From Antitrichia curtipendula (Eukaryota; Streptophyta; Bryopsida; Hypnales; Leucodontaceae): 64,000 nucleotides of DNA. Position 1 is the first letter of the stretch, and each line of letters starts with the position of its first letter. Shown here one piece after another: positions 37,480-48,509 of the stretch. A model generated the notes under the pieces. It was not told the DNA's origin and searched no databases. It saw only the letters and a program-made list of their open reading frames with translations. The DNA lies in assembly GCA_951230915.1 (NCBI GenBank), contig OX579636.1:5843001-5907000 (forward strand). The letters run 5' to 3'. A program made the translations under genes and the position numbers.

Positions 37480-38165
37480 GGACACAACGACTGCCATGAC
37501 AGTGCCACTCAATTCGTTTCGAGAAAATTTTGTTCCGCTGTTGTCATGGAAGCAGAAACTGCCTTGACAGCCTCCAGCCATCCTGAGAGAGAAGAATTTT
37601 GTCCCGCTGCCGTCATGGACACACCCACTGCCTAGACACGACCACTCAATTGGTCTCGAGAAAACAAAATTCTTCCCCGCTATTGTCATGGACACAGCCA
37701 CTGCCTAGACACAACCAATCAATTGGTTTCGAGAAAACAAAAATCAGTCCCGCTGTTGTCATGGACTCAGCCACTGCCTAGATATGACCATTCAATTGGT
37801 TTCGGGAAAACAACATTCTTTCCCGCTTTGTCACGGAAGCAAAAACTGCCTTGACAACAAGAATCCATCCCAAGAAACGAAATTCAGTCCCGCTGATGTC
37901 TTGGTCACAGCGACCGCCATGACAGTACCAGTCAATTGGTTTCGGGAAAACAAATTCCTAACCCGCTGCTGCCATGATCACGGCCACTAGCTAGACCCGA
38001 CCACTCAATTGATTTCAAGAAAACAAAATTCTGACCCGCTACTGCCATGGTCACGGCCACTAGCTAGACCCGACCACTCAATTGGTTTTGAGAAAACAAA
38101 AATCGATTCCTCTTTGTCACGGAAGCAGAACTGCCTTGACAACCGAAGCCATCCCGAGAAAAAAA
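37480..38165. repeat. Degenerate 70-77-bp minisatellite
   Basis: CAATTGGTTTCGAGAAAACA (with variants) recurs near 37650, 37721, 37792, 37932, 38008 and 38080. It alternates with CCCGCTGTTGTCATGGAC-type and CTGCCTTGACA segments. About ten diverged units. ORFs across it are repeat artefacts. Confidence 0.75.
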
Positions 38166-38184
38166 ATTCAATCCCGTTGTGGCG

Positions 38185-38304
38185 GTCACCCTCCCCGTAC
38201 CGAAAATGGGGGTGGCGCGAGCTACCCCCAGGACCTCTATCGGGTCCGACGGGGGTCTTGGGGGTAGCTCGCGCCACCCCCGTTTTCGGTACGGGGAGGG
38301 TGAC
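38185..38304. repeat. 120-bp near-perfect foldback repeat
   Basis: GTCACCCTCCCCGTACCGAA at the left end is inverted exactly as TTCGGTACGGGGAGGGTGAC at the right. Inner arms GGGGGTGGCGCGAGCTACCC pair with GGGTAGCTCGCGCCACCCCC. Same length and core (ATCGGGTCCGACGGGGG) as the copy at 37254, but different outer arms. Confidence 0.9.
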
Positions 38305-38578
38305 AGGCCGCAGCGAGACTGAATTTTTTTTTCTACGGGATCGATGAACATACTGAAAGGGAGAGTGGCCATGAACACACGCCGATGACCATGTTGAATC
38401 AAGTAAATGGATTTCCGTTTGGACTTACCTGCTCTTGAGTGGCTGATGTTGGACGGCGCCGCGATGGGGTGAGGGTCTCCCCCGGCGGGCTGATCGCGTC
38501 TCGAACTCGGCTCCGGAGTTTCCTCATCGTTGTGATTTTGTGGTTTTGCTGCACAGTCAGGGCGATTCGGTTACGAAC

Positions 38579-38603
38579 TTTTATAAGCCAGAAACCCTAA
38601 ACC
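38579..38603 (-). promoter_or_regulatory. TATA box and telo-box of the ParB-methyltransferase gene
   Basis: On the minus strand TATAAAA (38585-38579) lies about 52 bases before the start codon at 38527, which leaves a short 5' leader. The plus strand carries AAACCCTAAACC at 38592-38603, a telo-box variant. Together they support 38527 as the true gene start. Confidence 0.6.
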
Positions 38604-38728
38604 ATGCAACGATTGGGTCTGGATTTAGAGACCGACTACAAGAAAACCTAAACTCTAAACCGTAAGAAAAAACCGGCGCAGACCATGCGGACGCAGACGC
38701 GGACCACGCGGAGAAACAACCCTTTCGG

Positions 38729-39440
38729 TGGCGGATACCCTCACCGCGCTGGTCACCAGTTTTCTCAATGACCGCTCCCCTCGCCAGTGCCGAAATAGAA
38801 GCAAGACGCAGTCCTTTCGGTGGCGATTCACTCACCGCGCTGTCGCCAATTCTCTCAATGACCGAAACCCTCACCAGTGCCGAAATGGAAGCAAGACACA
38901 GCCCTTTCGGTGGCGATTCACTCACCGCGCTGTCACCAATTCTCTCAATGACCGAAACCCTCGCCAGTGCCGAAATGCAAGCAAGACACAGACTTTGGGT
39001 GGCGATTCACTCACCGCGCTGTCACCAGTTCTCTCAATGACCGAAACCCTTGCCAGTGCCGAAATGCAAGCAAGACAAAGACTTTGGGTGGCGATTCACT
39101 CACCGTGCTGTCACCAGTTCTCTCAATGACCGAACCCCCGAGCCAATGCCGGAATGGAAGCAAGACACAGCCCTTTCGCTGGCTAGTTCACTCACCGCGC
39201 TTGTCACCAGTTCTCTCAACGACCGAACCCCCAAGCCAATGCCGGAATGGAAGCAAGACACAGCCCTTTCGCTGGCTGGTTCACTCACCGCGCTCGTCAC
39301 CAGTTCTCTCAACGACCGAACCCCCAAGCCAATGCCGGAATGGAAGCAAGACACAGCCCTTTTGGTGGCTGATTCATTCACTGCGCTTGTCACCAGTTCT
39401 CCCAATGACCGAAACCCTCGCCCATTGCCGAATTGGAAGA
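38729..39440. repeat. 89-93-bp minisatellite, eight copies
   Basis: Units begin TGGCG(G/A)T or TGGCTG at 38729, 38821, 38911, 39000, 39089, 39180, 39273 and 39366. Spacing is 92, 90, 89, 89, 91, 93, 93. Each has TCACTCACCGCGCT, CACCAGTTCTCTCAATGACC and GCCGGAATGGAAGCAAGACA or variants. The unit length is not a multiple of 3 and the array is open in several frames, so the long ORFs are not genes. It lies between the divergent genes of the MULE, close to the TATA box at 38.58 kb. Confidence 0.9.
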
Positions 39441-39890
39441 GAGTGCAGCGGGAACATCGGTGGGTACTTTTGTTTCTCAAGTGTCTCCGCTTAGTTTGGG
39501 GATACCACCGAGTTCAGCAGATATCACTGCCTTTCTCATCAGCCGAGTGAATGGCCAGTACTCACGAGAAGTCACGATAAAATTTCGAAATTCCCAGCGC
39601 TAAAAATGGCGGCTAAACCAACAGTCATGACTTTAGTACTGAATCTGGACTTCCTCGGGCATGTAGTAACATGCATTCGCCTTGGATTTACCTCATTACT
39701 CGTTTCATTAGGTGATTTGTAAAATTGCAAGTGGACTTCCCTCTAGAATGATTTAGAAGATCAGCAAAATGACGAAGAATGACCTTTGTTAACTGAAGCT
39801 GCCAACCACCCTGTTCTGCTTTCCACGTTACATTGAAATGATATTTAGGCTTTCCATGCATGAGAACAAATTGTACTTGAAAATGCTAAC

Positions 39891-40196
39891 CTGTACAACT
39901 CCCTCATCTTTTGAGTGATGTTGAATGCTTGTGATATCCTCCGATATTCCTTGCCCAATATCATGCATCTGATATCCAACGGCCTCCTCTGGGCCCGTAT
40001 CACCTCCTCCATAGGAAAGGACTTTCTTCAAGTTCCCGTGTGAATGCTGACTCGCTTTAGACACTATTCTCTTGGGTCGAGTCATCCTAGATCTCCTAAG
40101 AGCTTTGGAAGACGAGAAATACAAAGATATACGCCTCATACGATGCTTGGGACGCTTTGAAGCATTACAAAGAGAGATGTGGTTGCCTGAGTGCAT
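39891..40196 (-). other. Possible orphan exon, unknown product
   Basis: A minus-strand open frame with a basic start (KRPKHRMRRISLYFSSSKAL) ends at CAG|GTTAGC. It has genic composition but no recognised family, no partner exon and a weak donor. It lies between the divergent genes of the MULE. Confidence 0.2.
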
Positions 40197-40799
40197 GTGG
40201 TCAAACCTTACCTCTCCCTAACTCTCACTTGGCAAAGCAAACAGTACACAACTAGAATGGGACTAAGACTGCGATCCCGGTAAGTGCATATGACTTTTGT
40301 GCTCTTTGAAAGCCTTCTGCACATAGGCACAGACGGCACAGCCCAGATTAGGCTCATTCTTATAGCTCTCTTTTGAATTTGAAAAGAGTGACAGCTATCA
40401 ATTTCAGTCATGAATGTGCCATCAAATTTGAATAGTGTTCACCAACATCTTCATTAGTAAACTTTGAATTAGCTTTTCCTGTCAATCGTAGTATAATAAT
40501 GAAGTGTCCGGAATATGGAGGCGGTGCGGAATTATTAAACGCGCCCCTACATTCACTATGCACTTATTTAATTTCCAGATGATGGCGTTAAATTTGTGAT
40601 TGACACGCAGTGTGACAGCTTTCCTATAAGTGATTAGTAAATATTCATCTATTTTCTTCCACCGTGCGAGGTTCTTTCAATTTTGCCGGTAGGGGAATCC
40701 TCTAGGCTACTCTGATTCACAATAGTTCTTTGCTTATCATTTTCCATTAAGGGGAGACTTTGTTTGCTTCCATTCCTCTCTTTGTACATACTCTGCACT

Positions 40800-43700
40800 A
40801 TGGCTTCCATTCGAGTGGATGGCCACAAAGTTCCCCTTGTTTTCCCAGTGGATGACGGAGGACATGCTCGTGTCATGAGTCACCTACTTCACGTCCGTTT
40901 TAGATTTCTGGAAACTTCCATCTATGTTGAAGAAGAGAGGAAGTCAGATTCAGGTGAATTACAGCAGTCTGTTCCTGTCGTGAGGTCAGCAGAAGGTGAT
41001 TGTTGGTACCTTGCTTCTGGAAACTACAGAGCGTATGGCCTTCCTCTATCTTTACTAGCTGCTTCAACTGAGATTAGAAGTCGTCACTCAGATTCGTCGA
41101 CAGTGGATATGCCATATGTCACCCATTCTATTTCACCTGGTCCTCAGCCAGATTTAATTTCGAGATTTTCAGAAGGTTCTCTTCTACGTAAAGTTAAGGT
41201 TGAGAAACTTGATACTATCATAGAGTTGTCTAGTGAATCAAAAGGAGAGTCACCTGACTTAACGCTTCGAAAGCAAACATGCTCTATCCAAACTACATCG
41301 AAAGATGTTGAGCTTTCGAAGTCAATGTCTGTCACCCCGTCAAATTGTCCAGCGCAGTCACTAGTGACTCGCCCTCCATTTCATCCAAATGTAGTCGACC
41401 GTGTGAGCATAATGGAGTGCTTGAGGAGGCTTGCCAGTATGCATCGCTCTAGGAACAAATTGTCGACAATGGATCTAAACACTATAAAGCATCACCGAGT
41501 ACAATTTCTGCCACCGATATTCAACGGGGATGTCATCTTTGAACTGCCTGCATGTCGCTCATGTCCGTCTTCGGCGGCGGCTAGGAACTTGGAAGGAATG
41601 GACAGGCGGTACGATGGACACCCGTGGTGCAAGGTATTGACCACGAACATTCACAACTCCGACAATCTGAGGTTCCATAAGTCTTATTGCGCGGGTCATC
41701 TTGTCTGTGAGAATCCTGATTGTGATTATTTGAAGAGGTCTTCTAAATGCAATGAGACAGAGTGGAGCGGTTATACAACCTTCCCATTTGCAGTTAGGAG
41801 CGCTTCACCTAAAGATTGCACTCTAGTTTGCAAGGTCTACAAGATTGCACCTTCATGTCTGGACACCTGCACTGGTAGGATGTACTACTGCTATAGTGAC
41901 AACCCAAAAATGAGTAGAGCCGCAGTTCACTTTGGAAATCATGCTCATCCTGTTGCAAAGGGCATGTACAAAGATTCCACAGAGGAAATATGTGGACTTA
42001 TTGCAGAGCAAGTAACCAAGACGCCAAAGGCAACCAACTCTGCAATTGCTCTATCCGCAAGCAAAGAGTTCCTGACCAGCTATCTCTTTCACAACGGAGA
42101 GGGAGACAAGGAGATGTTGAAGGGGGAGGAGTTGGAGGAAGTCATGGACCGTTTCCAGTACTTGAGCAGTCCTAATATACGGAACGTCATATCTTCATTT
42201 CGATCAAACAACCGAGGAGGGGTCATCAATAACATAATGACGATGAAGAAAGAGTCGAAGTTTGAGTTCATACATGACAGCGTCTTCCCTGGCCAAGGGA
42301 AGGAGAAGGTGTATATTTTCAAGATGCTCACTGAAGGACCGGGAAGTGGAGTGGACCTGGTGAGACGCATGCAATCCGGAGGGAATCTTGAGAATGCGTG
42401 GATGATGTTCGACCATGTGAAGCGCGTGAAGGAATGGACCACGATGGCGTGCCACGTGTACGACCCGCAGTACAAGAAGGTGATGACCATATCAACGTGC
42501 GATATGCAATCTGAAGATACCGAGATTCAAGTACAATTCTGGAGATGCTTGAACGCGGTCATGTCAAAACACGGAGTAGATCATCCAGATTTCAAGGGAT
42601 TCATGGCGGATAGCGCCATGGCTAATTGGAATGCGGTCCGCATTGTCTACGGAAGTGGTTCTGCAGACAAGAAAATGGAAAATCGGGAGAGGACATGCTT
42701 ATTGCATTGGAGTACTTCTCTTCTAAAACACACACAGAAGTACATCAAGAAAGCATTCCAGCAGCAGCACAATACATTATGCAAACAATACAAAGATGCA
42801 AAGACTCTGGACAAGGGGGAGACACGTTACCTTGCTATTCGGTTGTGGTGGTTATCATCAGGAGCTGCCACAGAAGATGCGCTTCATCACTTAGACCACT
42901 GGCTTGCATTTTGGCATTTCAGGTATTGCCAGTGGGGGGGCTTCATGCAAATGGTAAGATCATGTTCAATTCGAATTTCCTACATTTCCTTTTGTCTACT
43001 TCTGTTCAAATAGACAGAAATGTTTTGTAAAATTTGTTTTGATGGTCTACATGATTTGGTTCAATGAAAGGATTTGTGAGTTACCATGACTTATGCAAAT
43101 TTGTGGGATTAGTACATAAGGTATTCTATGACCGTATGACATATTCATTTTGTGGATGAATTATTAGGATTTGAATTTGGAAGAGATGGCGGACATGCCG
43201 TCATGCAATTTGTCAGAGACAGTTCACAACAAGTGGCTTCAAATGTCCGGAAATAGAGGAAACAATTTGTTTGACGCCACCTGCGATGATAGTATCCGTG
43301 CGTGAATGCAAATGACAAACTACCGTGCTTACTTAAAAGGCCATGCAAGTGGATCGGGTCCATCAAAAGGGGAGTTGAAGTTGAGAGTTGCAAGACAAAG
43401 CGAAGACCCCAAAAAAATGGCAGAAGCACTGAACACATTACCTGGAGCCGAGGGAGTTGGAACCCGAATACCACATTTGGAAGGAGAAGAAATATTTGGA
43501 AGTACGAAGAGGAAGTTGGACGTCCCCATTTGGAGATGAAGGAGACTCACATCGTCCGGACAAGGTCAATTTTTCTCAACCTCGTATTCGAACAAGGTCC
43601 ACTGCGGTTTCAGTAGAGTCTTCCGAGGACAAAGGAAAACAGCCTGAGGTACAGCCATCACGACATGTTACGGTTGCATTTGAAAGTGACTGCGACACAT

Positions 43701-44557
43701 CAAAGTGGCACATTGCCAGAATCAGCCACAAATCTAACGCAAAATGTCAAGCGCAACAACGTGGATCAAATCTGAAGTGCACTGCCAGAATTGCTAGAGG
43801 ACGGAAGGGAACCCCAGCTCCCACGTATCGTGGAAGAAAGGAAGATTACGGGAGTAAGCGGGTGGTAGTCGCGGACTTCTGGTTCTGTGGGGATGACATT
43901 GAACGATGTGTCAAAGGAAACAAGCGAAAGTGGGTTCTTGATTGGCCCGAGGTGCCCGAGGTATGGCATGTCTTAACAGATACAAACCTAAGTCGGGAGG
44001 AGACTTTGTTGTTGCAGCACGCGGAATTCGGTCTGCAAGAGCGACCTACATTGTCACCGCGTCGTCTCTTTAAAATGTCAAAGATATTCAAGAGTGTTCT
44101 ATATGACCAGACGCCGCCAGATAATGCAGATGTATATCCAACGGTGAGGAACAACCGATCCATACGCCGACTTCCAAATGCACCAACTCCAGAACATCGC
44201 AACAAGTGGGAGAGTGCTGGGAACGTGAAAGGACAAATACTAGAAGTGACCTTGCTTCCTTTCCCAGGCTTAGGTGCGATAGTGTCGCTTGAAACGAGGG
44301 CTGAGCATAAAAGATGTGTCTATCGAGTTACAATGGGTATGTTCCCCACCTGTACATGTTCGGACTTTGCGAATATAGTTGTGTCAGCTATTGGAGGTCG
44401 TCAGCAATATGTCAATTGCAAACACTTGTACTACCTGTACAGGTACTTCTGCAAAATGGACATCCACGATGACAAATTCATTCATGCACCGAGTTATAGC
44501 TTCAACAAATTGAAGCTTCTTCTACTTCGAGCAGAGATCATCACCGTTCCAGAGTAG
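40800..44557 (+). pseudogene. MULE transposase with GCM1/WRKY-like and SWIM zinc fingers (broken)
   Basis: Exon 1 40800-42953 (718 codons) splices at ATG|GTAAGA to 43168 (TTATTAG|GAT). Seen in order: a Cys/His cluster at about 274-380 (HPWCKVLTTNIHN, CAGHLVCENPDCDYLKR, HFGNHAHPV) of the WRKY-GCM1/FLYWCH kind that precedes many MULE transposases; a DDE-like core with HVYD near 554, FMADSAMANW near 604 and the CLLHW pair near 633; ETVHNKW in exon 2, the usual MULE third-acid neighbourhood; and a C-terminal SWIM finger CTCSDF...NCKHLYYL at about 44350-44430. TGA at 43303-43305 and a frame change shortly before 43540 interrupt exon 2, after which the frame starting before 43457 runs to TAG 44555-44557. 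It would cut and paste the element. This copy cannot make the full protein unless an unseen splice removes the lesions. ATG 40800 is chosen because upstream in-frame sequence has no better start. Confidence 0.8.
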
Positions 44558-44759
44558 AGATGTACACATTTTTCTATGTACTTAATTCGTATGGTATTAA
44601 TTTTACATTATATACAATTGAAATAATTTGAATCATTCGGAATTTTAAAAATTTATATTTTCATGACATATGGGAGTATGCCTTATTAGCCAAATGTTTT
44701 GAATGAAGAAGGTACCTAAACCCTTGAAGTACATTTGCGACTTGTCATGCACAAATATA

Positions 44760-44925
44760 CTTTCATTACCATTTCGGTTTCCCATTTTTTCCCTGTTTCC
44801 TACTTTTTTAATCTTTAATTTTTTTATTTTTCATTTTTTTCCATTTTTTTCCAATTTGTTTTGCCATTTTCTTTTCATTTTCTTTTCATTTTCTTTTATA
44901 TTTCTTTCCCATTTTTTTCCCCTTC
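44760..44925. repeat. Pyrimidine-rich low-complexity tract
   Basis: Runs of T broken by CC and CATTTT (TTTTCATTTTTTTCC type) just downstream of the transposase stop. It could serve as 3' flank or termination region. No coding value. Confidence 0.8.
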
Positions 44926-45484
44926 TTTTGGAGGGTGGAGGGACACCTATACTGCATTTTATTTTTTTCGGCCAGTAGTCATTCCTTCCCCTTGGATTAC
45001 ATTGAAGAGTGCTCTATGAGACTTCTATGTGACTATGCGTATTCCAAATTCAATGAGGCCCCAAATTCAGCTATTGAACAAGGTCTCTATGATAAGTCTC
45101 GTATTAAGTGTTCATCCACAACAGCTAAAGTGGAGGCCATGTAATACTCACCTTTGCTATTGTGATGATTACCTCAATTTAGGTTTGTTCTGTTCCATAA
45201 AAATTTAATAATTCAGTATTCAACACAATTGTAGTGCGTGAACTTAGTGGTGAACTGCAGAGTGAAGTTCAAGTTTTAAACACATTCAAATTTTACTTTT
45301 GGCACCCTAAACCTTTTGAAATAAACTGCCTGCACGGTTATAGGTGCCGCGGTCATAGGTCTTGAATTTTACTATAAATAGTAAAATTTCCACTTTTTAA
45401 AGTAAAAAAATTTGGAAAGAAAAATTGGGCCTCAAAAAGTGAAATATTTTTTGGGGGGGGCTCTAGGCTCACAAGCTCCACGGT

Positions 45485-45531
45485 CGCAGCTCACAAGCTC
45501 GCCGCTCCACGCTCACATGCTAGCGTCGTTG
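45485..45531. repeat. Right terminal inverted repeat of the MULE
   Basis: Ends GCTCACATGCTAGCGTCGTTG, of which the last 21 bases pair with 28576-28596 at 17 positions. Contains GCTCACAAGCTC subrepeats. Confidence 0.75.
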
Positions 45532-45541
45532 CCTTAGCATA
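45532..45541. repeat. Target-site duplication, right copy (CCTTAGCATA)
   Basis: Identical to 28566-28575, directly outside the right terminus. Confidence 0.85.
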
Positions 45542-48505
45542 GATGGAAAAAAGCGTTTAGTCACTTTAACAAAGATCCCTGTCTGCATGTCCGACAATTA
45601 ATGAAATACCGAACCTGAGTCAGTGGAGGATATTCTGGAATATTATCTTTGTTGCCCTGAACATGGCATCAATGATCGGAAAAACCCGGCAGCTAGGCAA
45701 AGTTAGCCGGAGGAATTTGGGAAAAAATTGGTTGCAATTTGAAAACATCGGCAAAACCGGTGAATAAAGCTATAAAATTTCTATTTTTAGTAAAAAATAG
45801 AGGAAATAACCGGACTCAGTTCTTCAAAAACCGGTTCAGTGTGAGAATTGAAGGAAATTAGCTGGTAAAATTCCAAAAATTTCCCGAACACTACATGGCA
45901 TCAATAAAAGTTGGTACTACCTGTCAGTACCTAGTATTTGAATATTATGCATAATCTAGTTGCAAGGTGAAAACTCCTGAAATCATCAAAATATGGTAGC
46001 CGACTCCGTTTCCACATAACATTATTAACCTTTAAACAACAGGCTCATAACCTAGAAAATCACTTGTTTTGACATTGTGTGAATTGTTGGATTAAAATAA
46101 TGCAAAAGCACTCATTGGAAGCTAAACTACTATAGACGATTATCGCTTTTCTCACAAAATTTGGAGGATGAATAGTTGTACTTCTATCCTACACACAAGA
46201 TTCACTTGTCATTCATCGGCCGCAAAACATCCACCTTGACGTTTAAGGGTTAAGAAATGCTCCCGGGTTCCCTTTCAATCCTTCCAATCTAGGAATTGTT
46301 GGAGCGTCCCAATTAGAAGTCTGCCTGACAAACACTGCAGAATGGAAACTTGACCAATCGTGAATCCTAAATTCAACGAAAGTCATAGCAAGGAGGTATC
46401 TTCATAAAGTTATACCTTCCAGGCTAAAGAACCCATGGAGGCGTTATACAATGTTATGCAACCACCCCCACTTCCAGTCTATAAGGTAACTACACCTAAT
46501 TTAAACCCCTTTCTAAAACCGACCCTTACAGATTTTTGCCTAAAATGTACTCCCAGTATTCATGGGAGTTTAAGGTTGGTTTTGGAAACATCTATTTTCA
46601 ACAGTTTGAATATTCATAATTTATTCATACGGTGTCCAAGAAATGCATTATAAGAGAATCTAGAATCCCCTTTTCACTACCAACAAGACCTCACAAAAAG
46701 TTCACCAATACAATAATGATAATTGTATTAAATTGTTTATTTGTACCACTTTAGGTGTAGTTACTTTAGATTGCTCTGTTTCTGTAAAGTTGTGATTGAG
46801 TTCGAGGAATAGTTGTGGGCATTATGATTGGCTGCAAGGCTGTCAATATTGCAACCAGCCCTTGGTTGATTTTGCAATCGGCCTATAGTCTAAAATAGAA
46901 AGGTCTATATGACCATTATAGGTTCAAGATAATCTTCTACTAAAAAATTTCATAGTAATTATGTTTTGTGCAATAAATTTTATTCTGGAAAAATATGCAA
47001 TCCTTCCAAATTCTATTTTTATACATGAAAAAAATTTGGCACTTAAAAAAAATTGCGCTCTAAATATGCGTAATTGCTTAAGTAGTTGGAAATGGGTCGT
47101 CTGCCATAAGCAATACAATATAGTTAGAGACACCTTTTTGAGGAAAAAAATCCAAACCAAACCATTTATGTAATATTGACAATTGAAATTCATGAATTCT
47201 ATAAATAAAAAAATTATAATTTTTGGATAAGACATGTAATTACTATGAATTTTCAAAGTCAAACTCCAAAAACATCACATAACTTGGTCACAATACCAAA
47301 ATCTAGAGAATATGTAGTCAACCAATAGTAGTTAAGTATAGATATTATTTAATTGCGCTTTTGGAAACACTTTTAATAGAAGTCTGTTTGCCAAGAATGA
47401 GTACATGGATGTTTTGGATGTTTTCAATTTAGATACTCTAGCAATGTTAAAAGCCCCTCATCATGGGACTTGAATATACTAATTTAGTGCTACAAGATTT
47501 CTTTACGAGAGGAAAAATTTGGAGCTTTTCTTCAAGTTTTAACCCAACTGATAAAATTTGAGAATTTTGACTTCATATGTAGAATCCCATATCTCAAATT
47601 AGGTGGCAGCTTGAAGTTACAAAAGACAATATTTATGGCCCTAAATAGTGAGCAACTTTTTATAACCATTGACAAATTTTGAAAAATAATCCAATCTTTT
47701 TTAATCCCCTTTATACCACCACTTTAGAAAAATTCCTCATCACTAGCTAGGTCTCATTACAATGATGTGTTCTATTATTGGTACAATATTTTAGTAGAAG
47801 TGACACTAATTTATCAAAGTCACACCATTTTAAACTATTACAAAGTTGGAATATTACATTATTGTACCACTTTCAATAGTGACACTAATTTACACACACT
47901 ATATCAATAATACATTACCAATAATACATAAATCAACGTAAAGTTCATCTAAAGTAGGTACATTTAAAATCAATAAAAGAAGCAATTCAACATGGTTCTC
48001 ATTATTATAATTATATATAAATATATATTATTATTATTATTATTATTTTATTTTATTTTTTATAGAGTCTTGTTGGTAGTCTAAAAGGATTATAAATTCT
48101 CTAAGAATGCATTTATTGGGCATTGTATGAATAAATTATGAATTTTCAAAAGTGTTGAAGATACATGTTTTTAAAATCACCCCTAGATTTTCATGAATAG
48201 TGGAGTTTGATTGTTTGTTGGTTTGTTGGTTTGTACATTTGTTTATTACGGAGAGATTTTCATAATTGCACATCCCCTGTTGCATTCTCAGTGCCATCGG
48301 AAAACTCTTTGCAAGGAAGGATGTATGAGTGGCGTTGGGACATAAAATGTGAAAGTTATGGATTTTTGAAGTATGGGCCAATGGTATATGGCTACCTTAG
48401 TAAAAGTTAAAAAAATTGTCTCTATTGTGTAGTTGTTTCATACCAAATCCACAACTCCAAATATTTATTTATCCAAACTTTCCAAATTGTTTCATCCATG
48501 GTAAA
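45542..48505. other. AT-rich spacer with a ~1.5-kb inverted-repeat-bounded unit
   Basis: ACTACCAACAAGAC near 46677 and its inverse GTCTTGTTGGTAGT near 48066 are the clearest parts of about 60-bp inverted ends that bound roughly 46630-48120, probably a decayed MITE. A copy of a dispersed repeat lies at 46080-46220 (CACTCATTGGAAG...GGATGAATAGTTG). ATT microsatellite at about 48028-48050. No gene. Confidence 0.5.
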
Positions 48506-48509
48506 CTAA

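Larger units (their letters stand above)
28919..38527 (-). pseudogene. ParB-like / permuted DNA methyltransferase-like protein (two stops)
   Basis: Twelve exons join in one frame to 1304 codons: 38429-38527, 33577-34047, 32747-33414, 32438-32633, 32133-32327, 31827-32042, 31456-31691, 30434-31154, 29959-30312, 29590-29863, 29266-29485, 28919-29180. All junctions are GT-AG. Codons 190 and 718 are TAG. In order: acidic N-terminal part; ParB/Srx-like region about 275-390 with DGNHR at 364-368; Lys/Glu-rich coiled coil about 785-844; methyltransferase-like region from 935. There LVDLIFFDCQE (D959) stands where beta-class N6/N4 methyltransferases have DPPY, and later DPRFFQFLIEG...GDLMVDCTASTGASITA...GRHIVALEED matches the SAM-binding motif I and its acidic follow-up. 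The motif order IV then I is the permuted beta type. DPPY and DPFxGxG are both altered, so catalysis is doubtful. The 4.4-kb first intron holds nested repeats. Exon 1 is linked by matching phase and a TATA box, not by homology. Identification is by motif, without a search. Confidence 0.75.
28576..45531. mobile_element. 17-kb Mutator-like (MULE) transposon with ParB-methyltransferase gene
   Basis: Perfect 10-bp direct repeats flank termini that are inverted copies of each other: within the first 21 bases 17 agree, including the identical block GCTAGCATGTGAGC. Inside are two divergent genes, a MULE transposase (40800-44557, +) and a 12-exon ParB-plus-methyltransferase gene (28919-38527, -), with tandem repeats between them and nested repeats in the first intron of the latter. 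Standard MULEs carry one transposase gene and sometimes an accessory gene (mudrB in MuDR, vanB/vanC in VANDALs). The accessory gene here is of a kind I do not know from any described element. Both genes carry stops, so this copy is not autonomous. The boundaries rest on coinciding target duplication and termini. That both genes belong to one element is inferred from their position between them. Confidence 0.82.

Noticed and set aside
37360..38402. ORFs of 60-113 codons
   Set aside because: They cross degenerate minisatellite units and foldback arms, on both strands.
38728..39550. Several overlapping ORFs of 90-175 codons on both strands
   Set aside because: They run through an 89-93-bp tandem repeat that is open in many frames. 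The unit is not a multiple of 3 and the peptides repeat in shifted frames.
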